NCBI GenBank assembly: GCA_030831315.1
Contig: JAURLI010000070.1
Coordinates: forward strand, 1-46,635
Length of the DNA: 46,635 nucleotides
From: Alphaproteobacteria bacterium
Lineage (GTDB): Bacteria > Pseudomonadota > Alphaproteobacteria > SMXQ01
Direction: 5' to 3'
Of this stretch, positions 35,542-44,620 are shown one piece after another. The translations under genes were made by a program, and so were the position numbers. A model generated the notes under the pieces. That model made no database searches. It was given only the letters and a program-made list of their open reading frames with translations, and had not been told where the DNA came from. Numbering within the stretch: the first letter of the stretch is position 1; each line of letters starts with the position of its first letter.

Positions 35542-36408
35542 ATGAAGCGTGCGATTTCGGCCATGCTGTGGCCGGGGCTGATGGCCCTCTGCGTGGCCCT
35601 CAACAGCCTCGCCATCGAGAGCGCCCGGCCGATGCTGTACTTCAACATGATCTATCTGGGCCTTGCCGCGACGCTTTTCGGCCTCGAACGGCTGATGCCC
35701 TTCGAACGGACATGGCTTGCCGATGACGGACAGATCGCCCCCGACCTGCTGCACACGCTCCTCAACAAGGGGGTGATTCAGGCTTTCGCCGCAGCAATCA
35801 CGGTGATGGGGATTGCACAGGCCGTCGATGCCGAACCCGGTTCGTTGTGGCCGTCGCGCTGGCCAATGGCAGCGCAGGTGGTGCTCGCCCTGTTGATCGC
35901 GGAGATCGGGCTTTATGCCGCACATCGGCTGGCGCACGAATGGCGGCGCCTGTGGAGGTTTCATGCCGTGCACCACAGCGTCACGCGGCTGTGGATCGTC
36001 AATACCGGACGGTTTCACTTCGTCGATACCATCGCGTCGGTAGCACTGAGCCAGCCGCTTCTCTATTTCGCGGGCGCACCGAAGATCGTGTTCCTGTGGG
36101 TCGCGGCCATCACCGCCTTCATCGGCATCCTGACCCATTGCAACGTCGACATGCGGGCGCGGCCGCTCGCCTACATCTTCAACACACCCGAGTTGCACCG
36201 CTGGCACCATTCGCGCCTGCCCGCCGAAGGCAATACGAACTACGGCGAGAACCTGATGGTCTTCGACCTGCTGCTGCGCACCTTCTATTTCCCGGAACGC
36301 CGCCCGCCCGCCGATATCGGCATCAACGAACCGATGGCCGCAAGTTTCGTCGGCCAGTTGCGCCAGCCCTTTACCGCCGACCGCGCCTTGCCGGCTGCGA
36401 ACGGCTGA
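35542..36408 (+). CDS. Sterol desaturase / fatty acid hydroxylase family membrane protein
   Basis: A 288-residue integral membrane di-iron enzyme. The histidine boxes are present: His128-x3-His132, His141-x2-His144-His145, and His219-x2-His222-His223, with His199 as a further candidate ligand. Four to five hydrophobic segments surround them. Members hydroxylate or desaturate sterols, carotenoids or fatty acids using O2; the substrate here is unknown. It lies 30 bp before the MR/MLE gene on the same strand but a strong ribosome site there and the subject change leave co-transcription uncertain. Confidence 0.9.
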   Translation: MKRAISAMLWPGLMALCVALNSLAIESARPMLYFNMIYLGLAATLFGLERLMPFERTWLADDGQIAPDLLHTLLNKGVIQAFAAAITVMGIAQAVDAEPGSLWPSRWPMAAQVVLALLIAEIGLYAAHRLAHEWRRLWRFHAVHHSVTRLWIVNTGRFHFVDTIASVALSQPLLYFAGAPKIVFLWVAAITAFIGILTHCNVDMRARPLAYIFNTPELHRWHHSRLPAEGNTNYGENLMVFDLLLRTFYFPERRPPADIGINEPMAASFVGQLRQPFTADRALPAANG

Positions 36409-36438
36409 TTACAATCAAAAGAAAACGAGGAGAGCCCG

Positions 36439-37539
36439 ATGTCCCAGAACGCCCACGCCATCGCCGAGGTCCGCGTCGATCCTTGCATCATGCCCAAGGA
36501 CGACCCCGAGTGGAAATTCGCACTGGCCGCCAACCCCAACTCCGAAGGCTGGATCGTGACCATCGCCACGGAAGCGGGTGACTGCGGCTACGGCTATGCC
36601 TCCTCCATGCCCCATTACGGGGCGCCGCTCGATGCGGTGCGCGCCAACGTCGAAGACTTCGGCAAGACCATGCAGGGCACCGACAGCCGCGCCATCGCCG
36701 CCATCCTGCACAAGCTCGACCGCCAGGTGGTCGGCAACAACCAGCCGAAATCGGCCATCGACTGCGCCCTGCACGACCTGCAGGCGCGCAAGCTGGGCGT
36801 GCCGCTGTGCGAGCTGTTCGGCGGCGCCATGCGCACCGAATTCGAGAGCTTGCGCATTCTGCCCATCAAGAAGCCCGCCGACATGGCCGCCAACGCGCGC
36901 AAGCTGATGAACAAGGGCGTGCGGCATTTCAAGATCAAGGTGCACGGAGAGGTCGATCTCGACATCGCCCGCGTCGCCGCCATCCGCGAGGAATGCGGCC
37001 CCGATGTCGGCCTGACCATCGACGCCAACCAGTCCTACACGCCGAAGGATGCGATCCGCGCCATCACCGGCATGGTTCCCTTCAACATCGCGCTGGCCGA
37101 ACAGCCGGTGGCGGCAGGCGACCTGCGGGGCCTCAAGCTCGTGACCGATTCGGTTCCCGTGGTGGTGGAAGCCGACGAGGCAGCCGATTCCCTGGACCAG
37201 GTTTTCGCCCTCGTCCAGGGGCGCGTCGTCGATGCGGTCAGCCTCAAGATCACCAAGCTCGGCGGCCTGCGCAACACGGTCGCGGCGGCGCGGATCTGCG
37301 AAGCGGGCGGCATACGCTACCGCATCGGCGCGCACGTGGGGTCGCGCCTGCTGGCAGCCAATGCGGTGCACATGGCGGCGACTCTGCCGGGCATCTGGTA
37401 CACCTGCGAATTGACCGAGTTCGACCGGCTGCTCGACGATCCGTTCGAGGGTCTCGAGGTCGAAAACGGCAAGGTCCGCCTGCCCACAGCGCCTGGCGCC
37501 GGGGTGACCCCGCGGGCCGGCAAGCTCGCCGGGCGCTAA
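36439..37539 (+). CDS. Mandelate racemase / muconate lactonizing enzyme family protein
   Basis: A 366-residue enolase-superfamily enzyme. The barrel shows the KxK pair Lys165 and Lys167, metal ligands Asp195 (DANQ), Glu221 (AEQPV) and Asp246 (VEADE), and Lys270 (SLKITKLGG), the two-lysine pattern of the MLE subgroup. It should abstract the proton next to a carboxylate, so cycloisomerase, racemase/epimerase or o-succinylbenzoate-synthase-like reactions are possible. A GAGGAGAG ribosome site precedes the ATG. It heads the putative uptake/catabolic cluster with an ABC importer. Confidence 0.9.
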   Translation: MSQNAHAIAEVRVDPCIMPKDDPEWKFALAANPNSEGWIVTIATEAGDCGYGYASSMPHYGAPLDAVRANVEDFGKTMQGTDSRAIAAILHKLDRQVVGNNQPKSAIDCALHDLQARKLGVPLCELFGGAMRTEFESLRILPIKKPADMAANARKLMNKGVRHFKIKVHGEVDLDIARVAAIREECGPDVGLTIDANQSYTPKDAIRAITGMVPFNIALAEQPVAAGDLRGLKLVTDSVPVVVEADEAADSLDQVFALVQGRVVDAVSLKITKLGGLRNTVAAARICEAGGIRYRIGAHVGSRLLAANAVHMAATLPGIWYTCELTEFDRLLDDPFEGLEVENGKVRLPTAPGAGVTPRAGKLAGR

Positions 37540-37578
37540 GCGGCAATTTTCCTGAATTTGCGGGCTGTTCCGAAGGCT

Positions 37579-37606
37579 TTGGCCCCGGGGCCGCTTCCGC
37601 TATACT
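37579..37606 (+). promoter_or_regulatory. Candidate promoter of the ABC importer genes
   Basis: TATACT at 37601-37606 is a near-consensus -10, with TTGGCC 16 bp upstream (37579-37584) as a poor -35. It lies 41 bp before the binding-protein ATG, in the 107-bp gap after the MR/MLE gene. A GGCCCCGGGGCC palindrome overlaps the spacer and could be an operator or part of a weak terminator. Confidence 0.4.
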
Positions 37607-37646
37607 GCCGCCAATCAAAAATTTCATGACAGCGGAGGACAAAACA

Positions 37647-38747
37647 ATGAAATCCCTACCCGAAATCCGTTCCCTCGCCCGCCTCGTTGCGGGCGCCATG
37701 TTTGCTGCGGGGCTTTTCGCGGCACCGCTGCCCGCCGGCGCCATGACTGCGCAGGAAGTGCTTCTCTACAAGGGTGCCGACCGCCAGAAAGTGCTGGAAG
37801 AGGGCGCCAAGAAGGAAGGCAAGCTGACGATCTATTCGTCGCTGACGGTCAATCAGGCGCTCCGCCCGATGGTCGCCGCCTTCAACAAGAAATACCCCTT
37901 CGTGAAGGCCGAGTTCTGGCGCGGCGATACCCGCAAGATTTCCCAGAAGGTGCTGGCCGAAATGCGCGCCAACGCGCTGCAGGCCGACCTGCTGGAAAGC
38001 AGCGGCCTGGGCCAGATCATGGTGCAGGCGAAGGCGCTCGAGAAATTCACCTCGCCGATGTTCGCCAAAATCCCGGCGCAGTTCGTCGACAAGAAGCAAC
38101 TGCTGGCGCCGAGCCGGTTCAGCTACATGGGCACCGCCTACAACACCAAGCTGGTGCCCGCCGGCACCCAGCCCAAGACCTTCGAGGACCTGCTCGATCC
38201 CAAGTGGAAGGGCAAGCTCGCCTGGCGCGCGCATTCGGAAAGCGGCGACCTGCTGTTCGTCGCCAACATCCTGCAGACCATGGGCGACAAGAAGGGCGAG
38301 GACTTCCTCAAGAAGCTCTCGGGCCAGAAGATCATCAATTTCGACGGCTCCGCCCGCACGCTCGTCAACCGCGTGATCGAGGGCGAATATCCCGTAGCAC
38401 TCAACATCTTCCTGCACCACCCGATCATCAGCGCCAAGAAGGGCGCGCCGGTCGCGGCCTTCCCGATGGAGCCGGTTCCCTCCATCGCCGGCCACCTGAT
38501 GGTGCCCAAGGGCGTCAACCGTCCGCATGCCGCCATGCTGTTCATCGATTTTTACCTGTCCGATGAAGGCCAGAACGTGCTGCGCAAGGCCAAGTACTTC
38601 CCCGTCGTGGCCCATGTCCGGCCCGACGACAGCATCGCCGAAGTTTCCCCGCGGGTGTCGAACATCAAGGAGAACTACCTCGATGTCGAGGAACTGTTCG
38701 ACTACCACAAGAAGGGTGCGGCCATCCTGAACAAGCACTTCCGCTGA
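37647..38747 (+). CDS. ABC importer substrate-binding protein (family 1, FbpA/PotD-like)
   Basis: A 366-residue periplasmic binding protein. The signal peptide spans residues 1-32, ending PAGA. The mature part has GKLTIYSSLTVNQALRPMVAAFNKKYPFVKAEFWRG, YMGTAYNTKLV, FEDLLDPKWKGKLAW and FPMEPVPSIAGHLMVPKGVNRP, the type II fold of the iron(III)/thiamine/spermidine group. The conserved iron-binding tyrosine pair of FbpA is not evident, so an organic ligand is likely. Strong GGAGG ribosome site. Followed by a GC hairpin, then the permease and ATPase genes. Confidence 0.92.
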   Translation: MKSLPEIRSLARLVAGAMFAAGLFAAPLPAGAMTAQEVLLYKGADRQKVLEEGAKKEGKLTIYSSLTVNQALRPMVAAFNKKYPFVKAEFWRGDTRKISQKVLAEMRANALQADLLESSGLGQIMVQAKALEKFTSPMFAKIPAQFVDKKQLLAPSRFSYMGTAYNTKLVPAGTQPKTFEDLLDPKWKGKLAWRAHSESGDLLFVANILQTMGDKKGEDFLKKLSGQKIINFDGSARTLVNRVIEGEYPVALNIFLHHPIISAKKGAPVAAFPMEPVPSIAGHLMVPKGVNRPHAAMLFIDFYLSDEGQNVLRKAKYFPVVAHVRPDDSIAEVSPRVSNIKENYLDVEELFDYHKKGAAILNKHFR

Positions 38748-38753
38748 CCGGCC

Positions 38754-38781
38754 GGCCGCCCGCGCCTGCGCGCGGGCGGCC
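38754..38781. repeat. Perfect 12-bp hairpin between binding protein and permease
   Basis: Positions 38754-38765 and 38770-38781 are perfectly complementary and G/C-only, closing a CTGC loop. No T-run follows. It begins 7 bases after the binding-protein stop. Such structures commonly protect the upstream message end and lower downstream expression, giving more binding protein than permease (known for other ABC operons, inferred here). Confidence 0.7.
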
Positions 38782-38806
38782 ATCCACCCTTCCGAAAGCA
38801 GCCAAC

Positions 38807-40558
38807 TTGTCCGCCCCAGACAGCACCATTCCGTCCCCCGCTGCGAGCCCGCAGAGCCTGACGCGCCGCCTGATGGCGGCCGCCAGCATGTCGCCGCTGG
38901 CCTTCGGCATGATCTCGCTCCTCCTGCTGCTGATGGTTCCGGCCGTCATCTACCTGGCGCAGTCGAGCCTGTATGAGACGAATTTCGACGGCTCCTTCGG
39001 GGCCTTCACGCTGCGCCATTACCTCGATCTTTTTTCCAACGACCGATTCCTGCGCAATTTCGTCAACGCGAGCCTTTATGCGAGCGGTTCTGCAGCCGTC
39101 GCCATCTGTCTCGGCGTCGTACAGGCGTGGATCGTCGAGCGCACCAACACGCCGGGGCGCTCCTTCGTCCTGATCATCTCGATCATATCGCTCGGCGTGC
39201 CCAGCGTTCTCTACACGATCTCGTTCCTGTTCCTGCTTGGCAAGGCCGGGCCTCTCAACCAGTTGCTGATGTGGCTGACCGGATCGGCGACCCCGATCAT
39301 CAACATCTATTCCCTGTGGGGCATGATCGTCATCGAGGGGATCGAATTCTCGCCGCTCGCCTTCCTGCTGCTGTCGTCGGTTTTCAAGTCCAACGACGCC
39401 GCCTTCGAGGAAGCCTCCATGATGTCGGGGGCGGGCATCATCACCACCTTCCGGCGCATCACCCTGAAACTGGCCATGCCCGGCATCCTTGCGCTTTTGA
39501 TTCTGATCTTCATCCGCGCCTTCGAATCTTTCGAAACACCCGCACTGGTCGGCAGGCCCGGCGGCGTCAGCGTCCTGACCACCGACATCTACGCCGCCAT
39601 CCAGGTGCAGGTGCCCGCCAATTACGGCCAGGCGGGCGCGTTCTCGATCATGCTGCTGCTGATCGTCGTGGTGCTCCTCTACTGGTACGGGCGGCTGTCG
39701 CGCCATGCGGAACGCTTCCAGACCATCACCGGCAAGGGCTTCCGTCCGCGGGTCGTCGATATCGGACGCTGGCGCTGGCTGACGTCGGGGATCCTCGTGC
39801 TGATGTTCTTCGTCATCATCGGTTTCCCCATCGGTATCGTTACCTGGGTGTCTCTGGTGCCTTATTACGATGGGGTTCACGCATCGGCGTTGAAGCTGAT
39901 GTCTTTCGCCCATTACTGGACCGTGTGGGAAGGCGACATGTTCCATGACTCGCTCGCCAACACGCTGATCATGGGCGCCGCCTGCGCCAGCGTGGTGGCG
40001 CCCTTCACCGCGCTCTGCGCCTGGTTCGCCGTGCGCCGCCAGAGGGGCGGGCAGATCCTCGACCAGCTCGCCTCGCTACCGCTGATCTTCCCGGCGATCG
40101 TCATGGGCGTCGCTTATCTCCAGCTGTTCCTGCATGTGCCGTTGCTCTACGGCACGCTGCTCGCCATCATCATCGCCTCCAGCGTGCGTTTCCTGCCCTA
40201 TGGCATGCGCTATTCCTACGCGGGCATCCTGCAAATCCACAAGGAACTGGAGGAAGCCTCGGCGCTCTCGGGCGCCCGCCAGGCAACGACCTTCCTGCGC
40301 ATCGTAATGCCGCTGGTCGCACCGGCGATGGTCACCTGCTGGCTGTTCGTGTTCCTGGTCGCCGTCAAGGCGGTGTCCATCCCGATACTGCTCGCCGGCC
40401 CCAATTCCCGCGTCGTTGCCACGACCATCTTCGATCTTTGGGAAAACGGCGTCATCGGTGAACTGTCCGCCATGGGCATGGTCTGGACGCTGATGATGAC
40501 GGTCGTTTCGGTCACTTTTTCGATTCTCGCCCGGCGCTACGGGCTCAACGTCAGATAG
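38807..40558 (+). CDS. ABC importer fused permease (FbpB-like)
   Basis: A 583-residue inner-membrane protein with two permease domains of about six helices each, as in the iron(III)-type importers. Each half has an EAA loop that contacts the ATPase: EEASMMSGAG near residue 204 and EEASALSGAR near 483. It forms the channel for the upstream binding protein. The TTG at 38807 gives a short Ser/Pro-rich cytoplasmic leader; ATG codons a little downstream are alternatives and the ribosome site is poor. The ATPase gene starts 8 bp after its stop. Confidence 0.92.
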   Translation: MSAPDSTIPSPAASPQSLTRRLMAAASMSPLAFGMISLLLLLMVPAVIYLAQSSLYETNFDGSFGAFTLRHYLDLFSNDRFLRNFVNASLYASGSAAVAICLGVVQAWIVERTNTPGRSFVLIISIISLGVPSVLYTISFLFLLGKAGPLNQLLMWLTGSATPIINIYSLWGMIVIEGIEFSPLAFLLLSSVFKSNDAAFEEASMMSGAGIITTFRRITLKLAMPGILALLILIFIRAFESFETPALVGRPGGVSVLTTDIYAAIQVQVPANYGQAGAFSIMLLLIVVVLLYWYGRLSRHAERFQTITGKGFRPRVVDIGRWRWLTSGILVLMFFVIIGFPIGIVTWVSLVPYYDGVHASALKLMSFAHYWTVWEGDMFHDSLANTLIMGAACASVVAPFTALCAWFAVRRQRGGQILDQLASLPLIFPAIVMGVAYLQLFLHVPLLYGTLLAIIIASSVRFLPYGMRYSYAGILQIHKELEEASALSGARQATTFLRIVMPLVAPAMVTCWLFVFLVAVKAVSIPILLAGPNSRVVATTIFDLWENGVIGELSAMGMVWTLMMTVVSVTFSILARRYGLNVR

Positions 40559-40566
40559 GAAGTCAC

Positions 40567-41685
40567 GTGCTCGAGGTTCGCGATCTCTTCAAGCAATACA
40601 AGACCGCCGACGGCACGCCGGGCGGCGGCGTCTTCGGCGCCACCTTCTCCATCCGCGAGGGTGAGCTGTTCACCCTTCTGGGCCCGTCGGGCTGCGGCAA
40701 GACGACGACGCTGCGGTCCATCGCCGGGCTGGAAAAGCCCGAAGGCGGGCGCATCGAGCTGGCCGGGACCGCCATCTACGACGCCGGGGCGCGCATCAAC
40801 ATACCCATGTACGACCGCGACATCGGCATGGTGTTCCAGTCCTACGCCATCTGGCCGCACATGACGGTCTTCGACAATGCCGCATATCCGCTGACGGTCG
40901 GCAAGAAGCGCCTGAGCGGCAGCAGACTGCGCGACAAGGTGATGAGGGTTCTCGATCTCGTCGGCCTCAAGGCCTTCGCCGAACGTCCTGCCCCGCAACT
41001 GTCGGGCGGCCAGCAGCAGCGCTTGGCCCTTGCCCGCGCCCTGTGCCGGGAACCGGCACTCCTATTGCTCGATGAGCCGCTGTCGAACCTCGACGCCCAG
41101 CTGCGCGAACAGATGCGCGCCGAATTGAAACGCCTGCAGAAGGAAACCGGCGTCACCGCCATCTACGTCACCCACGACCAGGGCGAAGCGCTGGCGATTT
41201 CCGACCGCGTCGCGGTGATGAAGGACGGGCTGATCATGCAGCTCGGCGCACCACGCGAGATCTACAACCGCCCGACGTCGGAATTCGTCGCCCAGTTCAT
41301 CGGCCGCACCAACCTGCTGCACGGGCACCTCGGGGCCGACATCGCCGAGGGCGCGACCGCGCCCGTCGAAACGACGCTGGGTCGGCTGCTCTGTACCTTT
41401 ACCGCCGCCGTCAAGGCCTGCCCCCAGCTGGGCGTCGTCATTCGCCCGGAAAACATCCTGATCGCACCGGTGGGCAGCGCGGAAGCAGCCGGGCTGCCGT
41501 CAGACAACCGTTTCGAGGGCCGCGTCATCAGCGAGACCTATCTGGGCGAAATCGCCGAATACGAGGTGGAGGTCGCCGGCCATACCATCCTCGTTCGCGC
41601 CCGGCCCGATACCGAGGTGCGCCCGGGCGACCAGGCGGCCCTCGCCTTTCCGGTTGCCCATACCCTCGCCCTGATCGAAGATTAA
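40567..41685 (+). CDS. ABC importer ATPase (PotA/FbpC-like)
   Basis: A 372-residue ATPase of the CUT1/MOI type. Walker A GPSGCGKT (39-46), Q-loop MVFQSYAIWPHMTVFDN, signature LSGGQQQRLALARAL, Walker B LLLLDEPLSNLD and the switch His in YVTHDQGEA are complete. After about residue 245 a TOBE-type regulatory domain follows (VVIRPENILIAP). It powers the fused permease 8 bp upstream. GTG at 40567 is the first codon of the fold. All three importer parts are therefore present and intact. Confidence 0.94.
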   Translation: MLEVRDLFKQYKTADGTPGGGVFGATFSIREGELFTLLGPSGCGKTTTLRSIAGLEKPEGGRIELAGTAIYDAGARINIPMYDRDIGMVFQSYAIWPHMTVFDNAAYPLTVGKKRLSGSRLRDKVMRVLDLVGLKAFAERPAPQLSGGQQQRLALARALCREPALLLLDEPLSNLDAQLREQMRAELKRLQKETGVTAIYVTHDQGEALAISDRVAVMKDGLIMQLGAPREIYNRPTSEFVAQFIGRTNLLHGHLGADIAEGATAPVETTLGRLLCTFTAAVKACPQLGVVIRPENILIAPVGSAEAAGLPSDNRFEGRVISETYLGEIAEYEVEVAGHTILVRARPDTEVRPGDQAALAFPVAHTLALIED

Positions 41686-41723
41686 AGGAAAATCCGGTCC
41701 AGCCCCTGCGAGAGGAGGCCCCC

Positions 41724-42218
41724 ATGTCGAGCCAGATCGAAGCTGCCACCAACCCGGCCCCCTGGGACGGCGGCGATGCCGTCAAACCGGAATTCTTCCG
41801 CATGCGCGCCCAGTTGCTCGATCAGGGCAACACGGAGACCCCGCTCGCGGTCGGCGATCACCTGTGGCTGAAAATCAAGGTCTACGCCAAAGGCGGCGAG
41901 AACAAGCTGCATGCCCACCCCTACCAGGACCATAGCTTCATCGTGCTTTCGGGACGCGCCCGCTTTCACGGGCCGCGCGGGGAAACGAAGGAGCTTGCCA
42001 CCAACGACGGCATCTTCCTGCCGAAGGGCTGCTTCTACTGGTTTGAAACGATCAGCGAGGAGCCGTTGGTGCTGCTGCGCGCAGGCGCCACGGTGGCCGA
42101 AGACAAGCATCCCGACATGCGCATCATGGACGGCGACCAATGGAAGGTACGCCGCGGGCGCGGCGAAACCTATATCTCGAGCGACGTGAAATACCGCGAC
42201 GGCGCTTTCTACGGTTAG
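41724..42218 (+). CDS. Single-domain cupin protein
   Basis: A 164-residue cupin. Motif 1 holds KLHAHPYQDHSFIVLSGRARF with likely metal ligands His-x-His and a further His, and motif 2 is around NDGIFLPKGCFYWFE. The usual Glu of motif 1 is replaced by Asp-His (QDH), so metal binding may differ. The small size suits a dioxygenase, isomerase or ligand sensor. It lies 38 bp after the ATPase gene with a GAGGAGG ribosome site, so it is probably part of the importer operon and concerned with the same compound. Function not assigned. Confidence 0.85.
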   Translation: MSSQIEAATNPAPWDGGDAVKPEFFRMRAQLLDQGNTETPLAVGDHLWLKIKVYAKGGENKLHAHPYQDHSFIVLSGRARFHGPRGETKELATNDGIFLPKGCFYWFETISEEPLVLLRAGATVAEDKHPDMRIMDGDQWKVRRGRGETYISSDVKYRDGAFYG

Positions 42219-42237
42219 TCACCCGGGTATCCCATGC

Positions 42238-42268
42238 AAAAAGGGCGCGGGGTGATCCCGCGCCCTTT
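42238..42268 (-). terminator. Intrinsic terminator of the amidohydrolase operon
   Basis: A perfect 12-bp stem (42240-42251 with 42257-42268) closes a five-base loop. Read on the minus strand it ends in TTTTT (42242-42238), directly downstream of the first amidohydrolase stop at 42288. On the plus strand the same stem lies 21 bp after the cupin stop with only three T in the stem, so it may also slow transcription from that side. Confidence 0.87.
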
Positions 42269-42287
42269 GGCATTTCAACTGTCCAGA

Positions 42288-43340
42288 TCAGATGCCGTAG
42301 AGCGCGCGGGCGTTGGCATCCAGAATCTTGTCGGCGACGGCTGCGGAAATCTTGCCATCGTCCTTGATCTTGCGCAGCGCCTCGATCTCGGTCGAGGTAT
42401 CGGCATGGCCGTAGTCGGTGCCGACCACCAGCTGGCCGTCGCCTGCGTGTTCCAGCACGTAAGCCAGATCGTCGGTAACCTGGCAGGCAACAAAGAAGTT
42501 GTTGTCGGCCATGATCGTCTTCGACATGCGCTTGCCCTTGCGGCGGAAGCGGATTTCGAGATCGTTGAGCGCGTAGGGAATCCACTGGGCGCTCACCTCT
42601 ACGAAGCCCCAGCGCAGCTTCGGGAACTTGGCCGGGACGTTGTTCATCAGCAGCGAATGGAAGGCCGAGACGACCGGCAGCTTGGACCGGCCGAAGCCGC
42701 CCTCGGTCGCATAGATGTCGCGTACCTGGAAGCTGTTGTTGCCCGAGTGGAAGCACATCGGCAGGTCCAGCTCTTCCGCCTTCTTGTAGACGGGGAAGAA
42801 ATAGGGATTATCGAGCCGGCGTTCGCATTCAAGCCCGCGCAGGAACACACCGCAGGCGCCGTTCGCCTTGGCAAACTCCAGTTCCTCCATGGTCTTTTCC
42901 AGCGACAGGAGCGGCGGCATCACCACCCACTTGAGCCGGTCGGGCGCCATCTTCCAGATATCTGCCATCCAGCGGTTGTAGGACTTGCAGATGGCGTATT
43001 CCGCGGTCGGGTCCTGGGTCCAGGCGCGCAGGAACACGGTCGGATAGAGCACCTGGACGTCGATCTTGAGTTCGTCCATGTGGTCGAGGCGGACCTTGGC
43101 ATTGGCCATCTCGCGCGATTCCTGCGTGGTGTTGTGGCCGATGTTGCCTTCCTTGGGCTGCAGGAGACCGTCGATCACCCAGAATTCTTTCTGGGCGCGC
43201 GTGCCTTCATTGTCCAGCACCACCACGTCGGAGGTCTTCTGGACCATGACCCGCGGCTTGTAATCGATGTATTCGGGATCGATGTATTCGAACGTCTTTT
43301 CGCATTCGACCACGTGGGCGTCGGAGTCGATGGCTCCCAT
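42288..43340 (-). CDS. Amidohydrolase family 2 (ACMSD-like), copy 1
   Basis: A 350-residue TIM-barrel metal enzyme. Candidate ligands are Asp7 and His9 (DSDAHV), His198 (CFHSGNN), His228 (AFHSLL) and Asp309 (GTDYGH), the arrangement of amidohydrolase_2 enzymes, which include decarboxylases and hydrolases of aromatic or unsaturated acids. It is the downstream copy of a tandem pair, about three-quarters identical by eye to the next gene. Ribosome site AAGGAAG precedes the ATG, 24 bp after the other copy's stop, and a strong terminator follows. Substrate unknown. Confidence 0.9.
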   Translation of the reverse strand: MGAIDSDAHVVECEKTFEYIDPEYIDYKPRVMVQKTSDVVVLDNEGTRAQKEFWVIDGLLQPKEGNIGHNTTQESREMANAKVRLDHMDELKIDVQVLYPTVFLRAWTQDPTAEYAICKSYNRWMADIWKMAPDRLKWVVMPPLLSLEKTMEELEFAKANGACGVFLRGLECERRLDNPYFFPVYKKAEELDLPMCFHSGNNSFQVRDIYATEGGFGRSKLPVVSAFHSLLMNNVPAKFPKLRWGFVEVSAQWIPYALNDLEIRFRRKGKRMSKTIMADNNFFVACQVTDDLAYVLEHAGDGQLVVGTDYGHADTSTEIEALRKIKDDGKISAAVADKILDANARALYGI

Positions 43341-43364
43341 GATTTTCTTCCTTTTCGTTAGTGC

Positions 43365-44414
43365 TTACAGCCCGTAAAGCGTACGGGCGTTGCTGTCGAG
43401 AATCTTGTCGGCAATGGCCGGCGCGACCTTGCCGTCGGCCTTGAGCTTGCGAATGGCTTCGATCTCGGTCGAGGTGTCGGAATGGCCGTAGTCGGTGCCG
43501 ACCACCAGCTGGCTTTCGCCCGAGTGTTCCAGAACATAGGGCAGGTCGTCGGTGACCTGGCAGGCAACGAAGAAGTTATTCTCTTTCATGATCGACTTCG
43601 ACATGCGCTTGCCGCGCCGCCGCATGCGGATTTCCAGGTCGTTCAACGCATAGGGAACCCATTCGGCGCTGACCTCGACGAAGCCCCAGCGCAGCTTCGG
43701 GAACATCGCAGGCACGCCCTTCGACAGCAGCGAATGGAAGGAGGCCACCACTGGCAGCTTGGCTTTGCCGAAGCCGCTTTCGGTGTTGTAGACGCCGTGG
43801 TGCGAGAAACTGTTGTTGCCCGAATGGAAGCCGATGGCGAGGTCGAGATCCTCGGCCAGCTTGTACATCGGATAGAAATAGGGATTGTCGAGGCGGCGTT
43901 CGCATTCAAGCCCGCGCAGGAACACGGCGCAGGCACCGTGGTCCTTGGCGAAACGCAGCTCTTCCTCGACCTTATCCATGCTGAGGAGCGGCGGCATTAC
44001 CACCCAGCGCAGCTGGTCCGGCGCGTTCTTCCAGATATCGGCCATCCAGCGGTTGTAGGAATAGCAGAGCGCGTATTCCGCCGTCGGATCCTGGGTGATC
44101 GGGCGCAGGAACACGGTCGGATAGAGCACCTGCACGTCGATGCCCAGTTCCTTCATGTGCGAAAGGCGCGAGGAGATATTCGCCATCTCGCGCGATTCCT
44201 TGGTCGTGTTGTGGCCGATGTTGCCTTCCTTCGGCTGCAGGCGGCCGTCGATCACCCAGAATTCCTTCTGGGCGAAACCTTCGTTGTCGAGCAACTGCAC
44301 ATCGCTGGTCTTCTGGACCATGACGCGGGGCTTGTAGTCCTTGTACTCGTTGGGAAGGTACTCGAAGGTCTGTTCGCACTCGACCACGTGGGCGTCGGCG
44401 TCTATGGCTCCCAT
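43365..44414 (-). CDS. Amidohydrolase family 2 (ACMSD-like), copy 2
   Basis: A 349-residue paralogue and upstream partner of the preceding gene, with the same metal ligands in DADAHV, GFHSGNN, SFHSLL and GTDYGH. One residue is missing after LDNEG. Differences cluster in residues 80-110 (SRLSHMKELG) and 195-225 (SHHGVYNTESGFGKAK), near the barrel mouth, which suggests changed substrate preference rather than redundancy. AGGAGAGAG ribosome site. Divergent from the CoA-transferase gene across about 205 bp that should hold both promoters. Confidence 0.9.
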   Translation of the reverse strand: MGAIDADAHVVECEQTFEYLPNEYKDYKPRVMVQKTSDVQLLDNEGFAQKEFWVIDGRLQPKEGNIGHNTTKESREMANISSRLSHMKELGIDVQVLYPTVFLRPITQDPTAEYALCYSYNRWMADIWKNAPDQLRWVVMPPLLSMDKVEEELRFAKDHGACAVFLRGLECERRLDNPYFYPMYKLAEDLDLAIGFHSGNNSFSHHGVYNTESGFGKAKLPVVASFHSLLSKGVPAMFPKLRWGFVEVSAEWVPYALNDLEIRMRRRGKRMSKSIMKENNFFVACQVTDDLPYVLEHSGESQLVVGTDYGHSDTSTEIEAIRKLKADGKVAPAIADKILDSNARTLYGL

Positions 44415-44620
44415 GATGCGCTCTCTCCTGATGATCTCGCTTGAAACGGCATTTTTGTTGAATTGATAAGCTTTCGAATGATAGACCCGCCGCCCCGCGC
44501 CAACAAGCGGGGAAGGCCAAAAAAATCGCCGCTTTCCGGTCCTCCCGCGTATTGTTCCGGACCCCTTCAGGGGATAACCTGTCGGCCGCTCATAAAAACA
44601 AAATCCGGAGGAGGCGTCCC

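Noticed and set aside
36807-37646. Long in-frame extension upstream of the ABC binding protein
   Set aside because: It overlaps the MR/MLE gene in another frame; the signal peptide and ribosome site fix the start at 37647.
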